DNA of 64,000 nt from Variovorax sp. WDL1 (GCF_001541225.1 NZ_LMTS01000158.1:9675-73674), one strand, 5' to 3'; positions 1 through 9,019 are shown, counted from the stretch's first letter. Numbers and translations: made by a program. The notes: generated by a model not told the origin, from the letters alone.

Positions 1-519
1 GCGACCGCCGATCTTTTTCCTCGCTTTACGCTCGGCGGGTTGATCGGAACCCAGGCCTTCGACGCGGGTGCCCTATTCGAGCGCGACAGCGAGATGCGGC
101 TGCTCACGCTGGGCGTGGATGGATCGTTTCTCAATGTCGGCCGCGTGCGCGCGCGCATCGCTGCGTCCAACGCGGCCGAGGCTGGCAACCTGGCAACTTA
201 CGAGCGCACCGTGCTGACTGCGCTGGAGGAGACCGAAAACGCGCTGGTGCAGGTTTCCCGCAGCGCACGCCAGACCGCGCACCTGGAGCAGGCGGCGGCA
301 GCCGGGACGCGCGCCGCGAGCATGGCGAGGTTGCGCTTCGACCAAGGCTCGATCGACGTGTTGGAGTTGCTCGACGCCGAGAACGCGCGCTTGCAGAGCC
401 ACGACGCCTTCGCGCAGGGCCGCGTGCGCAGCACACTGGCCGTCGTCTCGCTGTACCAGGCGCTCGCAGGCGGCTGGCCTCGCCATCACCCTGCTGCCCA
501 TAACGTGGCGAGCAAGTAG
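1..519 (+). CDS. RND efflux outer-membrane channel (OprM/NodT family), C-terminal part
   Basis: The reading frame is open from the first base, so only the last 172 codons are present. The visible part reads ATADLFPRFTLGGLIG, then a long helical stretch (SARQTAHLEQAAAAGTRAA) and the typical second-half motif RLRFDQGSIDVLELLDAE, ending in LYQALAGGW. These are hallmarks of the NodT/OprM family of trimeric outer-membrane factors that pair with RND pumps and membrane-fusion proteins. Its pump and adaptor genes would lie to the left of the window. An MFS exporter gene follows in the same direction after about 120 bases. The substrate cannot be inferred from this fragment. Confidence 0.85.
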   Translation, partial: ATADLFPRFTLGGLIGTQAFDAGALFERDSEMRLLTLGVDGSFLNVGRVRARIAASNAAEAGNLATYERTVLTALEETENALVQVSRSARQTAHLEQAAAAGTRAASMARLRFDQGSIDVLELLDAENARLQSHDAFAQGRVRSTLAVVSLYQALAGGWPRHHPAAHNVASK

Positions 520-637
520 GCCGACACCAGTCTTGCGCAGGCCCGCGGCCGCCCCGAGCATCAAGCGCGCGGCGCGGTCTTCTATGCGCGCTTGCGCTCA
601 GGCCATCTGGCCGAATACCAAACGGACGACACAGCAA

Positions 638-1831
638 ATGCGTCATTCTTCCACGACGGACGACCAGCACGACGCCAACTGGCCGGCGGTACTATCCATG
701 GCAATCACCATGTTTGCGCTGGTCTGTAGCGAACTGCTGCCGATCAGCATTCTGACGCCCATGGCCAAGGACTTGGAACTGTCGGTCGGCGAGGCAGGCC
801 AGGCCGTGACCGCAACGGCCGTGGTCGCCGCCGTTGCCAGCCCCGCGGTCATCTTTCTCGCCGGGCGGATTGACCGACGTTTGCTGATTCGTGGGCTGAC
901 CGTCGTCCTCTTGCTATCGAGTCTGCTGGCGTCGGTCGCGACCGATCAGTGGACGCTGCTTTTCGCGCGCGGGCTGCTGGGGGTGGCACTGGGCGGAACC
1001 TGGGCGATGGTGACCACGCTAGCACTGCGGCTGGTATCTCCGGCCCAGGTCGCCCGGGCCATGAGCATCATCTTCACGGGCGTAACAGCGGCGAGTGTCG
1101 CCGCGCCCGCCGCTGGTGCCTTTCTGGGCGAAACTTGGGGTTGGCGTGGCGTATTTCTTGTCACGGCAGGCCTGGGCGTGCTGGCGTTGCTCGCGCAATT
1201 GTCGACCCTTCCGCGCCTTCCCACGATGCATCGTCCGGCACTGAACGCTTTCGGCGATGCGCTCAGCCGGGCTCCGGTGCTGGGCGGGTTGGTCACGATT
1301 GTCCTGGTGCTTTCAGGACAGTTTGCCGGCTACACCTTCATCCGGCCGCTGCTGGAACAGGTGGTTAACCTGAATGTCAGCCAGATCTCGCTGGCGCTTT
1401 TGCTTTATGGGATTGGGGGCCTCATCGGAGGTGCGGTCGGCGGGCTGCTGGCGGCGCGCAACGCGTCACTATGTGCAGCGGGAGCGGCGCTTGTGATGGC
1501 ACTGATGGCCGCCTTGCTGGCATTCGCTGGAACCACTTCCCTGATCTCGCTATTGCTCCTCGTTATCTGGGGGCTGGCCTTCAGCGCTTTCTACGTCTCG
1601 ATCGCGACGTGGCACGCGAGAGTGGCCCCTGACCTTGCTGAGAGCGTCGGTGCCCTGCAGGCGACCGCATTCCAATTCTCCATTGCGCTCGGCGCCGGCG
1701 TCGGCGGCGTTGCCATCGATACTTTCGGCCTCTCCGGCGTCTTCACCTACGCTTGCGCAGCGTTGCTGGCAGGGGCGGCCGTGATCTTGACAACGGGCGT
1801 GCGATCCCAGAGGAGGAGCCCATCCCTTTGA
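638..1831 (+). CDS. MFS efflux transporter (AraJ/arabinose-efflux-permease type)
   Basis: A 397-residue polytopic membrane protein with about 12 hydrophobic segments and no soluble domain. The start chosen is ATG at 638 (MRHSSTTDDQ), because the upstream extension is Arg/Ala-rich and unlike an MFS N-terminus. The first helix contains the ALVCSELLPISILTPMAKDL segment typical of drug:H+ antiporter-1 exporters of the AraJ/YdhP group, and loop 2-3 carries LAGRIDRRLLI in place of motif A. It lies close behind the outer-membrane channel and may share its transcript. The substrate is unknown; sugar, purine or drug export are all seen in the family. Confidence 0.8.
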   Translation: MRHSSTTDDQHDANWPAVLSMAITMFALVCSELLPISILTPMAKDLELSVGEAGQAVTATAVVAAVASPAVIFLAGRIDRRLLIRGLTVVLLLSSLLASVATDQWTLLFARGLLGVALGGTWAMVTTLALRLVSPAQVARAMSIIFTGVTAASVAAPAAGAFLGETWGWRGVFLVTAGLGVLALLAQLSTLPRLPTMHRPALNAFGDALSRAPVLGGLVTIVLVLSGQFAGYTFIRPLLEQVVNLNVSQISLALLLYGIGGLIGGAVGGLLAARNASLCAAGAALVMALMAALLAFAGTTSLISLLLLVIWGLAFSAFYVSIATWHARVAPDLAESVGALQATAFQFSIALGAGVGGVAIDTFGLSGVFTYACAALLAGAAVILTTGVRSQRRSPSL

Positions 1832-1929
1832 AGCAGAAAGAGATGAGAAACCATCAGCACTGTGCGCCAGCATGCACGGACATGCCGCTGTGCGCTGCCG
1901 GACGCCAGCCGTGGCAACCGGCAGCGGCA

Positions 1930-2250
1930 TCATTGAACCGACGGCCTCTTTGTAGCGCCGGGCGACTCGTGCCAGTTAACGATGTTGAGGATGGCCGCGA
2001 TGTAGTCGGGACGGCGGTTCTGGTAGTCCAGATAGTACGCATGCTCCCAGACATCCAGAGCAAGGATCGGCGTCTCACCTGAGAGGCCTGCGTATGCGCC
2101 CATCAGAGAACTGCCCTGGTTAGCGCTGCTCTTGACTAACAGGTTGCCGTCCTGGCCAACCTTCCTTGCGGCTTGCCATCCTCGGCACTCAGTACCGTCC
2201 AACACAGCGAGTGGTTGGCGTGACCGCCGCCATTGCTACGCACAGCCGTC
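1930..2250 (-). pseudogene. Fe/Mn superoxide dismutase remnant
   Basis: The minus strand encodes a clear C-terminal SOD segment ([20 protein letters not shown], then [20 protein letters not shown] and [11 protein letters not shown]) that keeps the metal-ligand Asp and His. The preceding SOD motif ([15 protein letters not shown], about 2180-2250) lies in a different frame. About 30 residues that normally join the two pieces are absent, and the N-terminal third is missing. A functional enzyme cannot be made. It lies beside soxR and its box, so it is probably the relic of a SoxR-linked oxidative-stress gene, read divergently. Confidence 0.85.
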
Positions 2251-2302
2251 TGACTGCGTGGCCAGACTTTCGATTGCGATGCGACTTGGGCACAACTAGA
2301 AT

Positions 2303-2318
2303 CTCAACATAACTTGAG
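2303..2318. promoter_or_regulatory. SoxR box
   Basis: CTCAACATAACTTGAG is a 16-bp dyad with CTCAA/TTGAG arms, very close to the known SoxR operator core (CTCAAGTTAACTTGAG). It lies just upstream of the soxR start codon at 2333, so it fits autoregulation. It could also once have served the divergent sod remnant. Confidence 0.75.
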
Positions 2319-2332
2319 CAATGGAGTCAGCC

Positions 2333-2785
2333 ATGAACCGGATCGACACGTCGCGTCGCTTGACGGTTGGAGAGGTGTCACAGCGCAGCGGCCTGCCCGT
2401 ATCCACGATCCACTTCTACGAGTCCAAGGGCCTGATCCAGAGCGAACGCACGTCCGGAAATCAGCGGAGATACTCGCCCGCTATCTTGAGGTATCTGGCC
2501 ATCGTCAAAGTCGCGCAGCGGGCCGGACTATCGCTGGACGAAGTGCTCGACGCTCTCGGGCAGTATCAGCCGGGCGTTCATCTGACTGCTGCGCATTGGC
2601 GCCGTGTGGCGTCTAGGTGGCGTGAAGACCTTGACGACCGCATTACGCAGTTGATGCGGCTGCGGGACGAACTCGGGGGATGTATCGGGTGCGGTTGCCT
2701 CTCTCTCAAAGAGTGCCCGTTGCGTAATCCGGGCGACATACTCGCGGGCCAGGGGCCCGGTGCGCGTATCCTTGAGCGAGAATAG
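2333..2785 (+). CDS. soxR: Redox-sensitive transcriptional activator SoxR
   Basis: A 150-residue MerR-family regulator. The N-terminal winged helix reads [20 protein letters not shown]. The C-terminus has the diagnostic [2Fe-2S] cysteine cluster [19 protein letters not shown] (about residues 118-136), with all four cysteines present. SoxR senses redox-cycling compounds by oxidation of this cluster and activates promoters with overlong spacers. The start is ATG 2333; ATG 2321 in the same frame would add four residues. A SoxR box overlaps its leader. Its own sod neighbour is broken, so its present targets may be the nearby exporters or genes outside the window. Confidence 0.93.
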   Translation: MNRIDTSRRLTVGEVSQRSGLPVSTIHFYESKGLIQSERTSGNQRRYSPAILRYLAIVKVAQRAGLSLDEVLDALGQYQPGVHLTAAHWRRVASRWREDLDDRITQLMRLRDELGGCIGCGCLSLKECPLRNPGDILAGQGPGARILERE

Positions 2786-3019
2786 GCGGGACTTGTGAGA
2801 TTGACAGTCGACTGAGTGGATCGCGCCGGCAGGGTCGACGTAGGGCGATGTATCCGCTACGCCGACCGCCGCAGTTCACGTCGTCTAAGTCGGCCGTGAG
2901 ATTGCTGAAAATTCATTCGGCATTTTTGTGCAGCGAACAGTCCGCACGACCATTACCAACGAAGTGTGACAGGCCTCGTTCGCTTTCCTTGGGTCTCGTC
3001 TGTTCCTCACAGCGCGCAA

Positions 3020-3442
3020 TCATTCGGACGTATTCAAAGGCCCCATGAGCGCAGCAATGATAGGGCAAGGAAGCGCCTCTCCCGTGTCTTCGCACCTCTC
3101 CAGCATGTCTCTCAGAGCGCCTCGCATGCGCTGAAGGTCGCCAACCTTCTCATCGATCTGGTCAAGGCGCCGCCGTGTCACCGTCTGAATAGCCCGGCGA
3201 TTCCGCCCATCCTCCAGATCCAAGAGCGACTTCACCTCGTCCAGCGAGAACCCAAGGCTCTGAGCGCGCTTGATGAAGCCGATCCGCTGGATCATCGAAG
3301 CGGGGTAGCGCCGGAAGCTGCCGGCGTTCTTCGGGATCGGCAACAGGCCGCGTCCCTGGTAGTAGCGGATTGTCTCCACGCCGACGCCAGCGACCTTCGC
3401 CAGCCTGCCAACCGTCATCCAATCACCCAAACCTTCGTTCAT
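3020..3442 (-). CDS. MerR-family metal-type transcriptional regulator
   Basis: About 140 residues with an N-terminal MerR helix-turn-helix (MTVGRLAKVAGVGVETIRYY), a long dimerisation helix, and a C-terminal loop C-x8-C followed by PIIAALMG, as in mercury/copper/zinc MerR proteins. MerR proper has a third cysteine near the start of the dimer helix; here that region reads LDLEDGRNRRA with no cysteine, so the metal site differs from Hg-MerR. ATG 3442 is used; GTG 3454 and ATG 3418 are alternatives. The gene diverges from the long plus-strand block, and a MerR-type promoter with a 19-bp spacer lies at 4073. It is the likely local regulator, with the metal unknown. Confidence 0.85.
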   Translation of the reverse strand: MNEGLGDWMTVGRLAKVAGVGVETIRYYQGRGLLPIPKNAGSFRRYPASMIQRIGFIKRAQSLGFSLDEVKSLLDLEDGRNRRAIQTVTRRRLDQIDEKVGDLQRMRGALRDMLERCEDTGEALPCPIIAALMGPLNTSE

Positions 3443-3513
3443 CGAGCGATCCACTGTCTATTCACGAGCAACACAGAATAACGCAGTACCGCGTAGTTGA
3501 CCCTTGCCTCCAT

Positions 3514-3527
3514 TTGATCCAAATCAA
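3514..3527. promoter_or_regulatory. FNR/ANR box upstream of the plus-strand block
   Basis: TTGATCCAAATCAA matches the full FNR/ANR consensus TTGAT-N4-ATCAA. A TAGAAT -10 element lies at 3550-3555, giving an expected start near 3562. That places the box centre at about -41.5, the class II activator position. The next ATG is 3586. The box also lies upstream of the divergent MerR gene. Oxygen-responsive transcription is inferred. Confidence 0.75.
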
Positions 3528-3585
3528 TTTCCCGCAGCTCAGTTGGGAATAGAATCACAGGTGTCAATGGGTCAATAGGCCGCAC

Positions 3586-4020
3586 ATGCGCACACTTCTC
3601 AACCACCGCAGGATTCGCGCCATCGCGTGGATGATGCTCGGGGTATGGCTGTTTGCGCTCGGGGCCGGGGTGGCCAATGCCTGCCTTCTGGAGTCTCCGC
3701 AGCAACATCGGCATGCTGTCGGGTATGAGCATGTCCCATCGTCCGGGCATGGAAATCATGAAGGCCTCCATGGTGAGCACGAAGAAGGTTCCCACGACCC
3801 GTCGAAGGCCCCGTGCCTGAAGCTCTGCGGCGACGTCAACCAGTCCGCCATTCAGAAAGCACCAACCTTCGCGTTCGACCTCGTCGGTTTGGCGCCTCCC
3901 GCCTATGGAGACCAGCTGCTGGCTCCGACGTTGGCTCTGCGAGCCATCCCATCGAGGGGTCACCAGCGACCACCTCCCAAGCGGCCGTCGTGGCTGCTGT
4001 TCGAGCGTCTCGCGCTGTAG
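3586..4020 (+). CDS. Uncharacterised exported His-rich protein
   Basis: I do not recognise a named family. The 144-residue product starts with a basic region, then a hydrophobic helix (IAWMMLGVWLFALGAGVANA) that looks like a signal peptide cleaved after ANA. It is followed by a His/Glu-rich stretch (QQHRHAVGYEHV to HGNHEGLHGEHEEGSHD, about residues 40-70) and a CLKLC pair. This suggests a periplasmic metal-binding role. It is the first gene downstream of the FNR box and stands between the MerR gene and the Met-rich protein at 4175, which supports a metal-stress role. Confidence 0.65.
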   Translation: MRTLLNHRRIRAIAWMMLGVWLFALGAGVANACLLESPQQHRHAVGYEHVPSSGHGNHEGLHGEHEEGSHDPSKAPCLKLCGDVNQSAIQKAPTFAFDLVGLAPPAYGDQLLAPTLALRAIPSRGHQRPPPKRPSWLLFERLAL

Positions 4021-4072
4021 CGCCTCCTTTGAGTTGCCGTGTCGGTCACACCCGGCGCACAACTCATAAGCC

Positions 4073-4103
4073 TTGACTCTGTACCCGACTACGGAGTTTT
4101 CAT
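4073..4103 (+). promoter_or_regulatory. MerR-type promoter and operator
   Basis: TTGACT (-35, 4073-4078) and TTTCAT (-10, 4098-4103) are separated by 19 bp, the overlong spacing typical of MerR-controlled promoters. The spacer holds a dyad, ACTCTGTA at 4076-4083 and TACGGAGT at 4090-4097 (7 of 8 positions pair). It drives the gene starting at 4175. The divergent MerR protein (3020-3442) is the obvious candidate regulator. A near-identical 21-bp sequence recurs at 32520-32540. Confidence 0.75.
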
Positions 4104-4174
4104 AGGGCTTTGTCCGCTTGCGGCGACATCGGTTTCGCCCCAATGGCAGGCACCCGCGGCTAAAGGAGAGAGAA

Positions 4175-4576
4175 ATGAAATTCACGCATTCGATCGCGGC
4201 CATCGTGGGCGCCGCACTGGTCACCTTGTCTGCGTTCGCGCAGGACAACCATCAGGCCCATCACCCCGCAGGTGCGAGTCCGACCGCGGCCGAGACGCCA
4301 AGGGCGCCGACCACCGAGGGCATGGATGCGCAACTGAAGTCGATGCAGGCCATGCACGAACGGATGGTGGCTGCGAAGACGCCTGCGCAGCGCAAGGCGC
4401 TCATGGCCGAACACATGCAGGCCATGCGGGCTGGCATGGCGATGATGGGCGCAATGAAGGATGGAGCCGAGTCGGCGCCGACAGCTGAGCGGCAGCAAAT
4501 GCTCGAAATGCGCATGGACATGTGCCAGTCCATGATGCAGATGATGATGGACCGGATGCCTGAGCCGGCGAAGTGA
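4175..4576 (+). CDS. Small periplasmic Met/His-rich metal-binding protein
   Basis: A 133-residue protein with a clear signal peptide (KFTHSIAAIVGAALVTLSAFA, cleavage after AFA). The mature part begins with QDNHQAHH and is then extremely methionine-rich, with repeated motifs such as QAMRAGMAMMGAMK and MRMDMCQSMMQMMMDRM. Such Met/His clusters bind Cu(I) or Ag(I). ATG 4175 is chosen because AAAGGAGAG lies at the right distance. The MerR-type promoter at 4073 precedes it. The sequence is low complexity, so exact family assignment is uncertain; a periplasmic copper sponge is the best guess. Confidence 0.75.
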   Translation: MKFTHSIAAIVGAALVTLSAFAQDNHQAHHPAGASPTAAETPRAPTTEGMDAQLKSMQAMHERMVAAKTPAQRKALMAEHMQAMRAGMAMMGAMKDGAESAPTAERQQMLEMRMDMCQSMMQMMMDRMPEPAK

Positions 4577-4587
4577 GGAGGACGACC

Positions 4588-4827
4588 ATGACAACTTCTC
4601 ACCGCACCGGTCCAAGGTTTTCGCGCTCGCGATGGTTCCTGGGCTTTCTGGTCTTCCTGGCCGTGAGCATCTACATGCTGCTGACGGAACACCGCGGGCA
4701 CTACCTGGCCGCGCTGCCACTGGTCCTCCTGGCGACTTGCGTCATCGCTCATGTGCTGATGCATCGCCATGCCGTACCAGGCGACGGTAGCAAGGCGAAT
4801 CCACCGTGCCCGGGAGAGCGCAAATGA
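4588..4827 (+). CDS. DUF2933 membrane peptide (copy 1)
   Basis: A 79-residue protein with two hydrophobic helices (WFLGFLVFLAVSIYMLLTEH and the ALPLVLLATCVIAHVLMHRH region). The EHRGHY loop and LMHRH end are the conserved pattern of DUF2933 proteins, common beside copper and silver genes. The start is ATG 4588, which has an AGGAGG site. The stop overlaps the next start (ATGA at 4824). Two more DUF2933 genes occur at 31939 and 38745. Function is unknown; in this context it probably accompanies copper export. Confidence 0.8.
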   Translation: MTTSHRTGPRFSRSRWFLGFLVFLAVSIYMLLTEHRGHYLAALPLVLLATCVIAHVLMHRHAVPGDGSKANPPCPGERK

Positions 4828-5474
4828 ACCACGATGCGCCCGCTTATGGGCTTTGGCTGCTCGTCCTCGTGAACTCGGCGGTCTTCATCATGTTCGCCTT
4901 CAGCTTCTTCAAACCGCAGACCTCGCGCGACTGGAGAACCTTCGGGACATTCGCAGCGTTCATTGTTGCCTTGTTCGTCGAGATGTACGGCTTTCCGCTG
5001 ACGCTGTACGTGCTGTCCGGCTGGCTTCAGACCAAGTATCCCAGTCTGGACTTGCTGTCGCACAACAGCGGCCATCTCTGGTCGACCCTGCTGGGCGAGA
5101 GCGGCGACCCTCACTTCAGCCCGCTTCATATCGCAAGCTACATCTTCATCGGGGGCGGCTTCTGGCTTCTGTCGAGCGCCTGGACGGTGCTCTACCACGC
5201 GCAACGGCACGCCCAACTTGCCGTGAGCGGCCCATACGCCAGGATTCGGCACCCGCAGTATGTGGCCTTCGTGGCGATCCTTTTCGGCTTTCTGCTGCAG
5301 TGGCCGACGCTGTTGACGCTGCTGATGTTCCCCTTCCTCGTCGTGATGTATTCGAGGCTGGCAGTCAACGAGGAGAAGGACATGCGCAAGCAGTTCGGCG
5401 CCGAGTTCGACGCCTATGCCGCGCGCACGCCGCGCTTCCTTCCCTCCCTCTCGGACACGCGCCAGCGAGGCTGA
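4824..5474 (+). CDS. Isoprenylcysteine carboxyl methyltransferase-like membrane protein
   Basis: A 216-residue membrane protein whose C-terminal third has the ICMT/PEMT signature GPYARIRHPQYVAFVAI (about residues 140-156), then LLQWPTLLTLL and a final EEKDMRKQFGAEFDAYAA helix. This fold binds S-adenosylmethionine at the membrane face. Bacterial members are mostly uncharacterised and often sit in metal-resistance or stress clusters. The start ATG 4824 overlaps the stop of the DUF2933 gene, implying translational coupling. The substrate is unknown; lipid or small thiol methylation is possible. Confidence 0.8.
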   Translation: MNHDAPAYGLWLLVLVNSAVFIMFAFSFFKPQTSRDWRTFGTFAAFIVALFVEMYGFPLTLYVLSGWLQTKYPSLDLLSHNSGHLWSTLLGESGDPHFSPLHIASYIFIGGGFWLLSSAWTVLYHAQRHAQLAVSGPYARIRHPQYVAFVAILFGFLLQWPTLLTLLMFPFLVVMYSRLAVNEEKDMRKQFGAEFDAYAARTPRFLPSLSDTRQRG

Positions 5475-5475
5475 C

Positions 5476-5634
5476 ATGAAGAAGACCCGCTGGCGTCAGC
5501 GCATCAATCGACCGTACCTGGCTGCAGCCTACGGACAAGGCGATGGCTGCGGCTCCAGCTCGGATGCGGACATGAGCGCCGCGCCCCGCCGGGCGTCGAC
5601 ACACGCAATGCTGATCGCCTGCGACCAGACCTAA
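5476..5634 (+). CDS. Possible small hypothetical protein (52 aa)
   Basis: A short frame begins one base after the methyltransferase stop and ends 10 bases before ppk2. The product is basic at the N-terminus (MKKTRWRQRINRPYLAAAYG) and has no recognisable domain. The tight spacing in a polycistron makes it possible, but composition gives no extra support. Confidence 0.3.
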   Translation: MKKTRWRQRINRPYLAAAYGQGDGCGSSSDADMSAAPRRASTHAMLIACDQT

Positions 5635-5644
5635 CGGAGAACCC

Positions 5645-6508
5645 ATGGCAAAGAACAAGAAGGGCGCCAAAGGCGCCAAGCACAAGGCCGATGTGGACGG
5701 CACCGGCACTGCCCACGGCTCAGCGCGCGACGAGACAGCGACACGCTCGATCGGCCGCGAGGACTACGAAGCACAGTTGCACATGCTGCAGATCGAACTG
5801 GTGAAACTGCAGCGGCATTTCATCAAATGCAACGACCGTATCCTGATCCTCTTGGAGGGAAGGGACGGCGCAGGCAAGGACGGCAGCATCAAGCGGCTGG
5901 TCGAACACCTGAGTCCTCGGGAAACACGGGTCGTCGCGCTAGGAAAGCCCTCCGACCGGGATCGCACGGGCTGGTACTTCCAGCGCTACGTCCCGCACCT
6001 GCCAGTTGGCGAAGAGCTCGTGGTGTTCAACCGCAGTTGGTACAACCGTGCGGGCGTGGAACCGGTGATGGGCTTCTGTACCGCCGAGGAGCACGAGGAA
6101 TTCATGAACTCAGTGCCCAAGTTCGAGGAGATGCTGGTCAACTCCGGTATCAAGCTGCTGAAGTATTACCTCGACATCGGCAAGAAGGAGCAGAGCCGCC
6201 GGCTCGGGGAACGCCGCCGTGATCCCCTCAAACAGTGGAAGTCGAGCCCGGTGGATGCCGTCGCGCTTAAGCACTGGGACGGCTATACACGGGCGCGCGA
6301 CGAGATGTTCATGCGCACCCATACGGCCGCGGCGCCCTGGTCTGTCGTGCACGCCGACAACAAACGGTTGGCGAGGCTCAACCTGATCAGAGACATCCTC
6401 TCCCGGCTGCACTACGCCGGCAAGAAGCACAAGGTCATCGCTCCCGACCGGGAGATCGTCTTCGAGTTCTCGCAGGACTGCCTGGACTCGGGCCGACTCG
6501 CTCGTTGA
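5645..6508 (+). CDS. ppk2: Polyphosphate kinase 2 (PPK2 family)
   Basis: A 287-residue cytosolic enzyme. PPK2 proteins transfer phosphate between polyphosphate and nucleoside mono- or diphosphates. A Lys/Ala-rich N-terminus is followed by the Walker A region [21 protein letters not shown] (about 70-90), the lid arginines in [16 protein letters not shown], and the [18 protein letters not shown] box (about 127-145). The [20 protein letters not shown] stretch is also typical. Residue 129 is Asn where many PPK2 enzymes carry Asp. It stands between membrane metal genes and a P-type ATPase. In an oxygen-responsive block it could regenerate ADP/ATP from polyphosphate. Confidence 0.93.
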   Translation: MAKNKKGAKGAKHKADVDGTGTAHGSARDETATRSIGREDYEAQLHMLQIELVKLQRHFIKCNDRILILLEGRDGAGKDGSIKRLVEHLSPRETRVVALGKPSDRDRTGWYFQRYVPHLPVGEELVVFNRSWYNRAGVEPVMGFCTAEEHEEFMNSVPKFEEMLVNSGIKLLKYYLDIGKKEQSRRLGERRRDPLKQWKSSPVDAVALKHWDGYTRARDEMFMRTHTAAAPWSVVHADNKRLARLNLIRDILSRLHYAGKKHKVIAPDREIVFEFSQDCLDSGRLAR

Positions 6509-6540
6509 GACCACGAACACAGCGAACAGGAAGAACAGCC

Positions 6541-9006
6541 ATGAAGTCGATCAACGTTGAAGTCGGAGGGCTCGTATCGAGCCTGAGCGCGGAGGGAGTA
6601 CGCCGCAAGCTGCTGCAGCTTCCCGGCGTCCATCATGCAGATGTCAACTATGTTGCGGGAAGCGCAACGGTCCATCTCGATGAGGGACAACTCAGTGTCG
6701 AGGATCTGCGCCAGCGCATCGCCGAATGCGGCTATCACTGCCGTGGCGAGCAGACGCCCAAGCACGTGTGCGCGCCCGCCGCTGGCGTCTCTGCCGACCC
6801 CAGCCATGCGGTGCACGGCCATCACGGCGCACCCGCACGTCAGGCGCAAGAGATGGGGCATGAGGGGCACCACGCGCATGCCCCCGCCACGGCCGCACGC
6901 GCGAAGGCTGCGGCCACGACGCCCGCCGCCCATGCTGCGCACCAGGCCCACGCAGGCGACCCTGCGATGGACGACATGATGCACGACATGGGCCACGGGT
7001 CGGGCTCGATGCAGGACATGGCTCGGGACATGCGCAATCGCTTCTTCGTGGCCCTGGTCTTCGCCATTCCCGTGTTCTTCTATTCCCCGATGGGGAAGAT
7101 GTTCGGCGACTTCCAGACGCCGTTCGGGCTGGACGACAAGCTCTTTCTTTTCTTCCTCGCAAGTGCCGCGATCATCTATCCAGGTTGGCCTTTCTACGTG
7201 GCGGCGTGGCGCGCGCTGCGCAACGGCGTCGCCAACATGGCCACGTTGGTCGTGCTGTCGGTGGGCACCGGCTACCTGTTCAGCATCGGCGCGACCTTCT
7301 TCTACGAGGGTGAGGTGTTCTATGAAGCGGCATCGGTGCTGCTGGTCTTCATCCTGCTGGGGCACTGGCTGGAGATGCGCGCCCGCGCGGGCGCATCCGA
7401 CGCGATTCGCGCGTTGATGGATCTCGCCCCACCCATGGCCACGGTCGTGCGCAACGGGGTGGAGACCAAGGTACCGACCGCCGAGGTTGCAGCCGGGGAA
7501 CTGGTCGTGATCAAGCCCGGCGACAAGATCCCGGTGGATGGCGAGATCGTCGAGGGCGCGTCGCAAGTGGACGAGTCGATGCTGACGGGCGAGTCCATGC
7601 CGGTCAAGAAGGGCGTGGGCAGCACCGTCGTAGGCGCCAGCATCAACAAGAGCGGGAGCTTTCGCTACAAGGCCACGAAGGTCGGCGCGGACACGGCCTT
7701 GGCGCAGATTGTCAAGCTGGTCCAGGAGGCCCAGAACTCGAAGGCCCCCGGCCAGCTGCTGGCCGACCACGCATCCCAGTGGCTGGTGCTGGCGGCGATC
7801 GTGATTGGCCTGCTGACCTTCAGCGTCTGGTACTGGGTGATGGGACAGACATTACTGTTCGCACTCACCTTGACCATCACCGTGTTCGTGATCGCATGCC
7901 CTGATGCGCTGGGGCTGGCCACCCCGATGGCCATCATGGTCGGGACCGGGCTGGGCGCAATGAACGGCATTCTCTTCAAGAATGCGGCCGCATTGGAGAA
8001 CGCCACCAAGTTGACGGTCGTGGTGTTCGACAAGACCGGCACCTTGACACTGGGGCAGCCCGATGTCGTCGAGATGGTGGCCGCGCCCGGTGTCGAGGAG
8101 ACGCGGCTTCTGGCGACGGCCGCCGCGGTGGAGAAGTTCTCCGAGCACCCCCTCGCGCTCGCAGTGCTCAAGCGTGCGGGAGACATGCCGACGGAGGTCA
8201 CCGAGAACTTCACCAACATCGATGGGCAAGGCGCACGGGCCACTATCGGGGGCGAGACGGTGCTCCTGGGCAACCGGCTGCTGATGCAGTCGGAACAGGT
8301 GGATCTGGCCCCCCTTGCCAGCGAGGCGGCGCGGCTGCAAGGCGGGGGGCGCACTGTGGTCCACGTCGCGCGCGGTGGCCGGCTGATCGGCCTCATCGCG
8401 ATCGCCGATGCCGTGCGGCCGACCTCGCGCGAGACGATCGCCAAGCTGCAGGCACGCGGCGTGAAGGTCGCGATGCTGACCGGCGACAACCAGGCGACCG
8501 CCGAGCGCATCGGCAAGGAACTGGGTATCGACATCGTGCTTGCGGATGTGTTGCCCGGGCAGAAGGCCTCCAAGATCAAGGAACTGCAGCAGCAGGGTCA
8601 CAAGGTCGGCATGGTCGGCGACGGCATCAACGACGCTCCGGCGCTGACGCAGGCCGACGTGGGCTTTGCGATTGGCGCGGGGACGGACGTTGCGATGGAA
8701 AGCGCCCAGGTGGTGTTGATGAAGAGTGACCCCTACGACGTGGTCGGGGCCATCGAACTGTCCCGGGCGACGCTGCGCAAGATGCACCAGAACCTCTGGT
8801 GGGCCGTGGCCTACAACGTGATCGCCTTCCCGCTGGCGGCCGGGGTGCTGTATCCGTTCACCTTGTCGCCCGAGGTCGCTGCATTGTCCATGTCGGGCAG
8901 TTCCGCGATCGTCGCGATCAATGCGCTGATGCTCAAGCGCACGCGCCTGCCGGGGATCAAGCGCGTGACGTCGCGTGCCAGTGTCCCAGCGGCCGCGTCA
9001 GCCTGA
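6541..9006 (+). CDS. P1B-type heavy-metal ATPase with CPD membrane motif
   Basis: An 821-residue ion pump. An HMA-like fold (residues 1-70) comes first but lacks the CxxC pair: GGLVSSLS replaces GMxCxxC. A His/Met-rich linker (about 75-170) follows, then the membrane and ATPase core with TGES, the phosphorylation site DKTGTLT (Asp about 497), SEHPLA and [10 protein letters not shown]. The transmembrane metal motif is C453-P-D455 ([13 protein letters not shown]) instead of the CPC of copper pumps or CPH of CopB pumps. ATG 6541 is used because the upstream frame lacks HMA homology. Metal specificity therefore cannot be assumed; copper is likely from context only. It differs from the CPC pump at 39131. 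Confidence 0.9.
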   Translation: MKSINVEVGGLVSSLSAEGVRRKLLQLPGVHHADVNYVAGSATVHLDEGQLSVEDLRQRIAECGYHCRGEQTPKHVCAPAAGVSADPSHAVHGHHGAPARQAQEMGHEGHHAHAPATAARAKAAATTPAAHAAHQAHAGDPAMDDMMHDMGHGSGSMQDMARDMRNRFFVALVFAIPVFFYSPMGKMFGDFQTPFGLDDKLFLFFLASAAIIYPGWPFYVAAWRALRNGVANMATLVVLSVGTGYLFSIGATFFYEGEVFYEAASVLLVFILLGHWLEMRARAGASDAIRALMDLAPPMATVVRNGVETKVPTAEVAAGELVVIKPGDKIPVDGEIVEGASQVDESMLTGESMPVKKGVGSTVVGASINKSGSFRYKATKVGADTALAQIVKLVQEAQNSKAPGQLLADHASQWLVLAAIVIGLLTFSVWYWVMGQTLLFALTLTITVFVIACPDALGLATPMAIMVGTGLGAMNGILFKNAAALENATKLTVVVFDKTGTLTLGQPDVVEMVAAPGVEETRLLATAAAVEKFSEHPLALAVLKRAGDMPTEVTENFTNIDGQGARATIGGETVLLGNRLLMQSEQVDLAPLASEAARLQGGGRTVVHVARGGRLIGLIAIADAVRPTSRETIAKLQARGVKVAMLTGDNQATAERIGKELGIDIVLADVLPGQKASKIKELQQQGHKVGMVGDGINDAPALTQADVGFAIGAGTDVAMESAQVVLMKSDPYDVVGAIELSRATLRKMHQNLWWAVAYNVIAFPLAAGVLYPFTLSPEVAALSMSGSSAIVAINALMLKRTRLPGIKRVTSRASVPAAASA

Positions 9007-9019
9007 GCGGCGGGCCACC

